Assembly: GCA_964458805.1 (NCBI GenBank)
Contig: CAYWKH010000086.1
Span: 1-8,601, forward strand
Reading direction: 5' to 3'
Source of the DNA: JAAYLU01 sp964458805
GTDB lineage: Bacteria > Synergistota > Synergistia > Synergistales > Aminobacteriaceae
Length of the DNA stretch: 8,601 nt
Position 1 is the first letter of the stretch; every line of letters starts with the position of its first letter. Below, piece by piece: positions 1 to 5,809 of this stretch. Position numbers and translations under genes: made by a program. Under the pieces are notes generated by a model. It saw only the letters and a program-made list of their open reading frames with translations. It was not told the DNA's origin and did no database searches.

Positions 1-82
1 AGGAGCGTAGCGACGAAGGGTGCAGGCGACCGCGATGTCGATCGCTTAGGCGGCATGCTTCTGGCCGCCCGGCAGGCGACCG
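1..82. repeat. Partial copies of a dispersed intergenic repeat
   Basis: Non-coding, GC-rich sequence made of pieces that recur in the window. Bases 2-20 (ggagcgtagcgacgaaggg) match 105-123 at 18 of 19 positions. The 11-mer gcaggcgaccg occurs at 22-32 and again at 72-82. Bases 37-58 match the reverse complement of 7355-7376 at 21 of 22 positions. The motif style, with gcgtagcga cores next to gtcatcccga-type ends, resembles the intergenic repeats that yield spurious 'CHPERSE' peptides in bacterial databases; that link is from memory. I see no promoter or gene here. Confidence 0.7.
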
Positions 83-92
83 GCGGGGAATT

Positions 93-199
93 GTCGTCCC
101 GAACGGAGCGTAGCGACGGAGGGACCTTACGTCGAGCCGCCGCTGAATCGGAAGCCGTCCCCAAGCAAGATCCTTCCTCCCTTCGGTCGTCGGGATGAC
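93..199. repeat. Imperfect inverted repeat (repeat-family element)
   Basis: The left arm (93-128) begins gtcgtcccga and ends gggacctt. The right arm (167-199) begins aagatcc and ends cgggatgac. The reverse complement of the right arm (gtcatcccga...ggatctt) matches the left arm at both ends and diverges in the middle, and the spacer is about 38 bases. The layout is that of a REP- or MITE-like palindromic element lying between genes. No transposase is visible in the window. Confidence 0.6.
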
Positions 200-252
200 G
201 ATCTTCGTCACCCCTTTTTGTGTTAATATGAATTATCAGACGGTGGATCAGG

Positions 253-290
253 TTACCGACATATACCCTCCGCCTGTATTATGATATACT
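253..290 (+). promoter_or_regulatory. Candidate promoter for the lplA-gcv operon
   Basis: This is the only AT-rich stretch before the operon. CCGACA (256-261, 4 of 6 to TTGACA) lies 18 bases before TATGAT (280-285, 5 of 6 to TATAAT). TATACT (285-290) is an overlapping alternative -10 without a good -35. Transcription would start near 292, giving a leader of about 50 nt. ATATAC occurs at 261-266 and again at 284-289, 23 bases apart, and GTAT/ATAC ends bracket the -10, so a regulator site is possible but unproven. The leader is too short for a glycine riboswitch. Confidence 0.45.
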
Positions 291-303
291 TCACTCGCAG
301 AAG

Positions 304-321
304 CGCGGCCCTTGCGCCGCG
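304..321 (+). other. Leader hairpin before lplA
   Basis: CGCGGC (304-309) can pair with GCCGCG (316-321) around a six-base loop, five bases before the lplA Shine-Dalgarno sequence AGGGGG (327-332). In the predicted leader it could affect translation or transcript stability. A stem this short can arise by chance in GC-rich DNA. Confidence 0.3.
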
Positions 322-342
322 TCGACAGGGGGCGAAGCGCGA

Positions 343-1356
343 ATGACGACCGGCAGGACGCGTCTTGTGCGTTCGCGGGACACGGATCCGTGGAGGAATC
401 TGGCCCGCGAGGAGCTGCTAATGGGCGAGTGCGGGGACGACGAGGCGGTCTTCTACCTCTGGCGGAACGCCCGCACGGTGGTGATCGGGCGCAATCAGAA
501 CGCGTGGAGCGAGTGCCGGCTGGATCTGCTGGAGTCCGAGGGCGGCAGGCTCGCGCGCCGCTCCTCCGGGGGCGGGGCGGTCTTCCACGACCTTGGCAAC
601 CTCAACTTCTCCTTCATCGTGCCTCGCAGGCTTTTCAGCATGGAGCGCCAGCTCGGGGTCGTGCTGGACGCGCTTCGCTCGCTGGGGATCGACGCGGAGT
701 TCTCCGGGCGCAACGACCTCGCGATCGGCGGGCGCAAGTTCTCGGGCAACGCGTGGCAGCTGACCAGGGACAGGGGGCTGCACCACGGCACCCTGCTGCT
801 GTCGGCGGACATGTCCATGATGTCGCGCTACCTGAACGTGGACCCGGAAAAGCTGAAATCGAAGGGAGTGGGCTCCGTGGCCTCGCGCGTCGCCAACCTG
901 GCCGACTTCAGGCCGGGGCTGGAGCTCGCGCCGCTTATGGACGCGCTGGAGGAGTCCTTCCTGTCTGAATACCCGCATTCGGAGGCGCGCAGGGACGAGG
1001 GCGAACCGGAGGGGGAGGAGTTCGAGCGGCTGTACGCGAAGTACAGCGGCGTCGAGTGGCGCTATGGCAGGGCCCCCGACTGCTCGGTCTCCGTCTCCAG
1101 GCGCTTCCCCTGGGGTGGCGTGGACGTGCGGTTCGACGCGCCGGGCGGCGTGACGGAGGGCGCTCGGGTCTTCTCCGACGCGATGGACGGGGAGATGATC
1201 CTGTCGCTGGCAGCGGCGCTGAACGGGCTGCCCTTCTCGTGGGCCGGGATTGCGGACGCGGTTCGAGCGCGCTTCCCCGGAGCACCGGAGATGGAGGACG
1301 TGGCGGGCTGGCTTCAGGAGGCCCCTGTAGGCAGAGCAAAGGAGGCAGGCGAATGA
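343..1356 (+). CDS. lplA: Lipoate-protein ligase A
   Basis: Activates lipoate with ATP and transfers it to a specific lysine of lipoyl-domain proteins; here the obvious client is GcvH, two genes downstream. The 337-residue product is collinear with E. coli LplA (338 aa). The lipoate-binding loop ARRSSGGGAVFHDLGN spans about residues 71-86, SGRNDL 121-126, the catalytic lysine motif RKFSGNA has Lys132, HHGTLL is at 147-152, and KSKGVGSVASRV at 172-183. The C-terminal accessory domain (about 245-337, with WGGV at 257-260) is present, so no separate LplB partner is needed. The ATG at 343 has AGGGGG ten bases upstream. The gene heads the operon and its stop overlaps the gcvT start (ATGA). Its position suggests the cell scavenges lipoate for its GCS. 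It could also serve other lipoyl enzymes elsewhere in the genome. Confidence 0.97.
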   Translation: MTTGRTRLVRSRDTDPWRNLAREELLMGECGDDEAVFYLWRNARTVVIGRNQNAWSECRLDLLESEGGRLARRSSGGGAVFHDLGNLNFSFIVPRRLFSMERQLGVVLDALRSLGIDAEFSGRNDLAIGGRKFSGNAWQLTRDRGLHHGTLLLSADMSMMSRYLNVDPEKLKSKGVGSVASRVANLADFRPGLELAPLMDALEESFLSEYPHSEARRDEGEPEGEEFERLYAKYSGVEWRYGRAPDCSVSVSRRFPWGGVDVRFDAPGGVTEGARVFSDAMDGEMILSLAAALNGLPFSWAGIADAVRARFPGAPEMEDVAGWLQEAPVGRAKEAGE

Positions 1357-2456
1357 AGAGAACCCCGATGTACGAGAGGCACGTGGCGGCGGGAGGCAGG
1401 ATGGTGGACTACGGCGGCTGGGAGCTGCCGGTTCAGTACGAGTCCGCCGGGATAAAGACGGAGCACCTGAACGTGAGGTCGAAGGCCGGCCTGTTCGACG
1501 TATCCCACATGGGGGAGGTAGCGGTCGAGGGGGCGCGCGCCGAGGAGTGGCTCTCCTCGCTTCTGTCCAACGACATCGCCGCCATGCACGACTACCAGGT
1601 GCAGTACAACATCATGTGCAACGAGTCCGGCGGCGTGGTGGACGACCTGCTGGTCTACCGCTACTCCCGGACGAAGTACCTGCTGGTGGTGAACGCGGCG
1701 AACACCGACAAGGACGTGGCATGGTTCAGGGCGCACCTGCCCTCGGACGGCGTCTCCATGGAGGACATCTCGCCCCGCACGGCAGAGGTCGCGCTGCAGG
1801 GGCCGGAGGCGGAGGCCATTCTAAAGAAGATCGCAGACTTCGACCCGGCGTCGCTGAAGTTCTTCTACTTCAGGGACGGGGCGACCGTCGGCGGCATCCC
1901 CGCGATTGTCAGCAGGACCGGCTACACCGGCGAGGACGGCTTCGAGATCTACGTCGACTGGGAGAGGGGCGCCGAGCTCTGGGACGCGGTGATGAAGGCC
2001 GGCGAGGGGCACGGGCTGCTCCCGATAGGGCTGGGGGCGCGCGACAGTCTGCGCTTCGAGGCGGGCCTGCCCCTTTACGGGCACGAGTACACCGACGATA
2101 CGGGTCCGCTGGAGGCGGGCTACGGCTTCTTCGTCAAGCTCGACAAGCCGGGCGGCTTCATCGGGCGCGACGCGCTGAAGCGCCAGAAGGACGACGGCCT
2201 TAAGCATCGCATAGTGGCCACCAGGCTGGAGGACAAGGGGGTGCCCAGGCAGGGCATGCCGGTAGCCGACGAGGCTGGGCGCGTCGTCGGCCGCGTGACC
2301 TCGGGGGGCTACTCGCCCACGCTCGACGCCAACATAGCCTCCTGCTACGTGGCGACCCCCGCCCCATCGGAGGGGGAGAGCCTGTGGATAGACATCCGCG
2401 GCAAGCTCAAGAGAGCCGTCGTGATCAAGCGCCCGTACTACGCCAGGGGCAAATAG
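1353..2456 (+). CDS. gcvT: Aminomethyltransferase (GCS T-protein)
   Basis: Transfers the methylene carbon from the aminomethyl-lipoyl arm of GcvH to tetrahydrofolate, giving 5,10-methylene-THF and ammonia. The product is 367 residues, a normal length. Family landmarks are MVDYGGWELPVQY (17-29), LFDVSHMGE (47-55), SGGVVDDLLVYR (92-103) with the conserved Asp97-Asp98 pair containing the catalytic/folate-contacting aspartate, GYTGEDGFEIY (190-200), GLGARDSLRFEAGLPLYG (226-243), and VTSGGYSPTL (315-324) in the C-terminal barrel. The frame stays open far upstream inside lplA, but the ATG at 1353 has GGAGG (1341-1345) seven bases before it and gives the expected N-terminus. It overlaps lplA by four bases (ATGA), implying translational coupling. 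A 44-base spacer separates it from gcvH. Confidence 0.98.
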   Translation: MKRTPMYERHVAAGGRMVDYGGWELPVQYESAGIKTEHLNVRSKAGLFDVSHMGEVAVEGARAEEWLSSLLSNDIAAMHDYQVQYNIMCNESGGVVDDLLVYRYSRTKYLLVVNAANTDKDVAWFRAHLPSDGVSMEDISPRTAEVALQGPEAEAILKKIADFDPASLKFFYFRDGATVGGIPAIVSRTGYTGEDGFEIYVDWERGAELWDAVMKAGEGHGLLPIGLGARDSLRFEAGLPLYGHEYTDDTGPLEAGYGFFVKLDKPGGFIGRDALKRQKDDGLKHRIVATRLEDKGVPRQGMPVADEAGRVVGRVTSGGYSPTLDANIASCYVATPAPSEGESLWIDIRGKLKRAVVIKRPYYARGK

Positions 2457-2484
2457 GGCATCGGCCCAGTCGAAAACGATAACC

Positions 2485-2491
2485 AGGGAGG
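2485..2491 (+). promoter_or_regulatory. Ribosome binding site that fixes the gcvH start
   Basis: AGGGAGG lies nine bases before the ATG at 2501. A possible in-frame TTG at 2492 directly abuts this sequence, so it cannot use it. The ATG is therefore the start. Confidence 0.8.
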
Positions 2492-2500
2492 TTGAGAAGA

Positions 2501-2899
2501 ATGTCGAAAATACCGGGAGATCTGCGCTACACCAAGGATCACGAGTGGATCAGGATCGAGGGCAAGACGGGCGTGACGGGCATCACCGACTACGCCCAGC
2601 ACGCGATGGGCGACGTGGTATACGTCGAGCTGCCTGACATCGGCAGGAAGGTCGCGGCGGGCGACGACTTCGTCGTGGTCGAGTCGGTCAAGGGGGCCAA
2701 CGACGTGTTCAGCCCCGTCTCCGGCACAGTGACGGAGGTCAACGAGGAGCTGGACGGCGCGCCCGAGCTGGTCAACCAGGATCCTTACGCCAACTGGCTT
2801 GTCAGGCTGGAGGTGGACGACCCGTCCGAGGCGGACGGGCTGCTCGACGCGGCGGCCTACGGAAAGCTCGTCGAGGAGCTGGAAGCCGAAGGCTCCTGA
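2501..2899 (+). CDS. gcvH: Glycine cleavage system H protein
   Basis: Lipoyl carrier that shuttles the aminomethyl group between GcvPA/PB, GcvT and Lpd. The product is 132 residues, normal for the family. DLRYTKDHEWIR (7-18) is the typical N-terminus, and the lipoylation motif ESVKGANDVFSPVSG (61-75) places the lipoyl-lysine at Lys64, with the glycine-rich turn following. NQDPYANWLVRL, shortly before the C-terminal helix, is also characteristic. The ATG at 2501 is chosen over an upstream TTG because of the ribosome-binding-site spacing. The gene sits 44 bases after gcvT and 12 bases before gcvPA. It is the likely substrate of the ligase encoded at the head of the operon. Confidence 0.99.
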   Translation: MSKIPGDLRYTKDHEWIRIEGKTGVTGITDYAQHAMGDVVYVELPDIGRKVAAGDDFVVVESVKGANDVFSPVSGTVTEVNEELDGAPELVNQDPYANWLVRLEVDDPSEADGLLDAAAYGKLVEELEAEGS

Positions 2900-2903
2900 G
2901 GGG
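2898..2903 (+). promoter_or_regulatory. Ribosome binding site that fixes the gcvPA start
   Basis: GAGGGG, overlapping the gcvH stop codon, lies eight bases before the ATG at 2912. An in-frame GTG at 2903 overlaps this sequence, so the ATG is the better start. Confidence 0.7.
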
Positions 2904-2911
2904 TGGCCGAC

Positions 2912-4264
2912 ATGAACCGCTACATTCCGACTACCGAGGACGACAGGCGACGGATGCTCGGCGTCATAGGCGCGGCCTCCGTTGACGAGCTGTTCTCCGG
3001 GATTCCGGAGCAGGTGCGGCAGAAGGAGCGGTCCGACCTTCCCAGGCCGCTGTCCGAGATGGAGATGATGCGCGACCTGGGCGAGCTCGCGGGCTGGAAC
3101 CTCAGCACCGACGATCTCTTCTGCTTCCTGGGGGCGGGAGTGTACGACCACTTCATCCCGTCCGCGGTGGACAGCCTGGTGTCGCGCGCGGAGTTCACCA
3201 CGAGCTACACCCCCTACCAGCCGGAGGTGGCGCAGGGCACCCTGCAGTCCATCTTCCAGTACCAGACGATGGTGTGCGAGCTGACGGGGATGGACATATC
3301 GAACGCGTCGATGTACGACGGGGCCTCGGCCGCGGCGGAGGCGGCGGTGCTGGCCTCGGCGGCCACGAAGAGGCGCAGGGTGCTGTGCGGCAGGGGAGTC
3401 CACCCGCAGACCAGGGAGACCCTGCGCACCTACTGCTGGAGCAGGAACCTCGAGTACGAGGAGATACCCCTCAAGGACGGCACGACCGACCGCGCAGCGC
3501 TCGGGAAGGCCCTGGCCGCGGGCGACGCGGCCGCCCTGGTGGTCCAGACTCCGAACTTCCTGGGCCTGCTGGAGGAGCTGTCGCCGCTCTCGGAGTCCGT
3601 TCACGGGGCCGGCGGCCTGATGGTCGCGTCCACCGACCTGATCGCGCTGGGGACGATAGAGGCGCCGGGCAAACTCGGCGCGGACATAGTGGTCGGCGAC
3701 GGCCAGACCGCCGGCAACCCGATGAACTTCGGAGGGCCGGCCTTCGGCTTCTTCGCCGTCAAGAAGCCCCTGATGCGCCGCATGCCCGGCCGAATCTGCG
3801 GCCAGACGACCGACAGCCTGGGCAGGCGCACCTTCGTGCTCACCCTGCAGGCCCGCGAGCAGCACATCCGCAGGGAGAAGGCGACCTCCAACATCTGCTC
3901 GAACCAGAACCTGTGCATAGTCGCAGCCTCCGTCTACCTTTCGCTTATGGGACCGCACGGGCTGCGCGAGCTCGGGGAGCAGGTGCTCGCCAAGACCGCC
4001 TACGCGGTCGATCAGCTGGAGAAGACCGGCAAGTTCCGCCGCGCCTTTCCCGGCGCCCCGTCGTTCCGCGAGACCGTGCTGCTGTGCGACGAGCCGCCCG
4101 CGGAGCTCAACGCCCGCCTGATCGAGGCCGGCGTGCTGGGAGGGCTCGACCTGGGCGCGGAGTACCCGGAGTTCAAGAACGCCTGGCTGCTGGCGGTCAC
4201 CGAGAGCCGCACCAGGGAGGAGATCGACTACATGGTGACGGTGGCCGGAGGTGACGAAGAATGA
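2912..4264 (+). CDS. gcvPA: Glycine dehydrogenase (decarboxylating) subunit 1
   Basis: N-terminal half of the two-subunit P-protein; with GcvPB it forms the PLP-dependent glycine decarboxylase that loads the H-protein lipoyl arm. The product is 450 residues from the chosen ATG, the usual GcvPA length. Family motifs are YIPTTEDDRRRML near the N-terminus, SYTPYQPEVAQGTLQSIF, ELTGMDISNASMYDGAS, VVGDGQTAGNPMNFGGP, then FVLTLQAREQHIRREKATSN and ICSNQ, and KNAWLLAVTE near the C-terminus. As expected for this subunit, it has the aminotransferase-like fold but lacks the PLP-binding lysine motif, which is in GcvPB. It starts 12 bases after gcvH and ends in a four-base ATGA overlap with gcvPB, which fits equal production of the two subunits. 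Confidence 0.98.
   Translation: MNRYIPTTEDDRRRMLGVIGAASVDELFSGIPEQVRQKERSDLPRPLSEMEMMRDLGELAGWNLSTDDLFCFLGAGVYDHFIPSAVDSLVSRAEFTTSYTPYQPEVAQGTLQSIFQYQTMVCELTGMDISNASMYDGASAAAEAAVLASAATKRRRVLCGRGVHPQTRETLRTYCWSRNLEYEEIPLKDGTTDRAALGKALAAGDAAALVVQTPNFLGLLEELSPLSESVHGAGGLMVASTDLIALGTIEAPGKLGADIVVGDGQTAGNPMNFGGPAFGFFAVKKPLMRRMPGRICGQTTDSLGRRTFVLTLQAREQHIRREKATSNICSNQNLCIVAASVYLSLMGPHGLRELGEQVLAKTAYAVDQLEKTGKFRRAFPGAPSFRETVLLCDEPPAELNARLIEAGVLGGLDLGAEYPEFKNAWLLAVTESRTREEIDYMVTVAGGDEE
4247..4254 (+). promoter_or_regulatory. Strong Shine-Dalgarno sequence for gcvPB inside gcvPA
   Basis: GGAGGTGA is a full eight-base complement to the 16S rRNA tail. It lies six bases before the gcvPB ATG and within the last codons of gcvPA. 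It is the strongest ribosome binding site in the operon and supports efficient reinitiation at the ATGA overlap. Confidence 0.75.
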
Positions 4265-5730
4265 AGCGAACGATGGATACCCTGTTCGAGGCCAGCCGCC
4301 CGGGCAGGAAGGGATGGTCGATGCCGGAGCTCGACGTGCCGGCGGTCGACTGCGCCGAGGCCCTGAAGGGGCACTGCCGCGCCGCGCCGCCGAGGCTGCC
4401 GGAGATGGCGGAGGTGGACGTGGTGCGCCACTTCACCGGCCTTTCCAAGATGAACTACTCGGTCGACGAGGGCTTCTACCCGCTGGGCTCGTGCACCATG
4501 AAGTACAACCCCAAGGTCAACGAAGTGGCGGCCCGGATGCCAGGCTTCTCGCGCATACACCCGCTTCAGCCGGAGGACACGGTGCAGGGCGCGCTCAGGC
4601 TGATGCACGACCTCGGCGCCATGCTGGCCGAGATAACCGGCATGGACGCCTTCACCCTGCAGCCCGCAGCCGGGGCCCACGGCGAGCAGACCGGCCTGAT
4701 GATGATCAAGGCCTGGCACGAGAGCCGCGGAGACAGCAAGAGGACCAAGGTGGTGGTACCCGACTCCGCCCACGGCACAAACCCGGCGTCCGCCACGGTG
4801 ACCGGCTTCGACACCGTCGAGGTGGCCTCCGACGACGAAGGGATGGTGGACCTCGACGCACTGAAGTCCATGATGGACGACCAGGTGGCCGCGCTGATGC
4901 TCACCAACCCGAACACCCTGGGCGTCTTCGAGCGCAACATACTCGGGATCACGGAGACCGTCCACAAGGCGGGCGGCCTGGTCTACTACGACGGCGCCAA
5001 CCTTAACGCGATAATGGGCAAGGCCCGCCCGGGGGACATGGGGTTCGACGTGCTGCACCTGAACCTGCACAAGACCTTCAGCACCCCCCACGGTGGCGGC
5101 GGACCGGGCGCGGGCGCGGTGGGGGTCAAGGATGTGCTGGCCCCCTTCCTGCCCGTGCCCGTGATAGGTATGGACGACGGCGAGTACGTGCTCGAGGGCA
5201 GGGGCAAGCGCCCCGGCAGCATCGGCAGGGTGCGCAGCTTCTTCGGCAACTTCGGAGTGCTGGTGCGCGCCTACACCTACATAATGACGATGGGGGCGGA
5301 CGGCCTCAGGGAGGCGTCCGAGACCGCGGTGCTCAACGCCAACTACCTCGCCGCCAGGCTGGCGAGCCTCTACCCGCTCGCCCACAAGGGCCACTGCATG
5401 CACGAGTTCGTGCTGAACGGCGGCCCGCTCAAGCAGGAGACCGGGGTCAGCAGCCTCGACGTGGCCAAGGCCCTGATAGACGCCGGGTATCACCCGCCGA
5501 CGGTCTACTTCCCCCTGATAGTCCCCGAGGCGCTGATGGTGGAGCCTACAGAGACCGAGTCGCAGGAGACCCTCGACCGCTTCGCCGAGGCTATGGAGCA
5601 GATAGTGGCGAAGGCCAGGGCCGAGGGGGCGGCCCCCTTCCACGAGATGCCGAAGAACACCCCGGTGTCGCGCCCCGACGAGACCACCGCGGCCAGGAAC
5701 CCGATACTGACCTGGCGATTCGACGAGTAG
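4261..5730 (+). CDS. gcvPB: Glycine dehydrogenase (decarboxylating) subunit 2
   Basis: PLP-binding half of the two-subunit P-protein; it decarboxylates glycine and, with GcvPA, passes the aminomethyl group to GcvH. The 489-residue product has normal length. Visible motifs are HFTGLSKMNYSVDEGFYPLG then SCTMKYNPK (57-85), QPAAGAHGEQTGL (134-146), PDSAHGTNPASA (167-178), DGANLNAIMG (244-253), and HLNLHKTFSTPHGGGGPG (267-284) with the PLP-forming lysine at Lys271. GSIGRVRSFFGNFGVLVRAY (319-338) and a C-terminal EPTETES segment follow. The start codon overlaps the gcvPA stop and has a near-perfect ribosome binding site. It is followed by a terminator-like hairpin, so this may be the end of the main transcript. 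The subunit split is typical of many anaerobes, archaea and Gram-positives, unlike the fused E. coli GcvP. Confidence 0.98.
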   Translation: MKRTMDTLFEASRPGRKGWSMPELDVPAVDCAEALKGHCRAAPPRLPEMAEVDVVRHFTGLSKMNYSVDEGFYPLGSCTMKYNPKVNEVAARMPGFSRIHPLQPEDTVQGALRLMHDLGAMLAEITGMDAFTLQPAAGAHGEQTGLMMIKAWHESRGDSKRTKVVVPDSAHGTNPASATVTGFDTVEVASDDEGMVDLDALKSMMDDQVAALMLTNPNTLGVFERNILGITETVHKAGGLVYYDGANLNAIMGKARPGDMGFDVLHLNLHKTFSTPHGGGGPGAGAVGVKDVLAPFLPVPVIGMDDGEYVLEGRGKRPGSIGRVRSFFGNFGVLVRAYTYIMTMGADGLREASETAVLNANYLAARLASLYPLAHKGHCMHEFVLNGGPLKQETGVSSLDVAKALIDAGYHPPTVYFPLIVPEALMVEPTETESQETLDRFAEAMEQIVAKARAEGAAPFHEMPKNTPVSRPDETTAARNPILTWRFDE

Positions 5731-5757
5731 GCGCGCGCTCCGCAGTGCGACGCACAG

Positions 5758-5784
5758 TCGGGGGGCAGCTCGCCCCCCGATTTT
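5758..5784 (+). terminator. Intrinsic terminator-like hairpin between gcvPB and lpd
   Basis: A perfect nine-base stem, TCGGGGGGC (5758-5766) with GCCCCCCGA (5772-5780), closes a five-base loop and is followed by TTTT. The U-tract is short, so read-through into lpd is likely. No good promoter is visible between it and lpd. It would set a lower level of lpd than of the gcv genes upstream. Confidence 0.75.
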
Positions 5785-5809
5785 ACACAAAAAGGGAAGG
5801 AGACCGACG

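Noticed and set aside
1..216. Open reading frame on the - strand from a GTG near 216 running off the left edge
   Set aside because: It runs through the repeat cluster and translates to RSLRRYAPFG-type peptide, the familiar spurious product of this repeat type. It has no protein-like features.
160..342. Glycine riboswitch upstream of the gcv operon
   Set aside because: Such riboswitches often precede gcvT, but the predicted leader is only about 50 nt and I find none of the tandem-aptamer core motifs in 1-342.
2456..2467. GGGC/GCCC hairpin just after the gcvT stop codon
   Set aside because: The four-base stem has no U-tract and is followed by a normally spaced gcvH ribosome binding site, so it is too weak to call a terminator or processing site.
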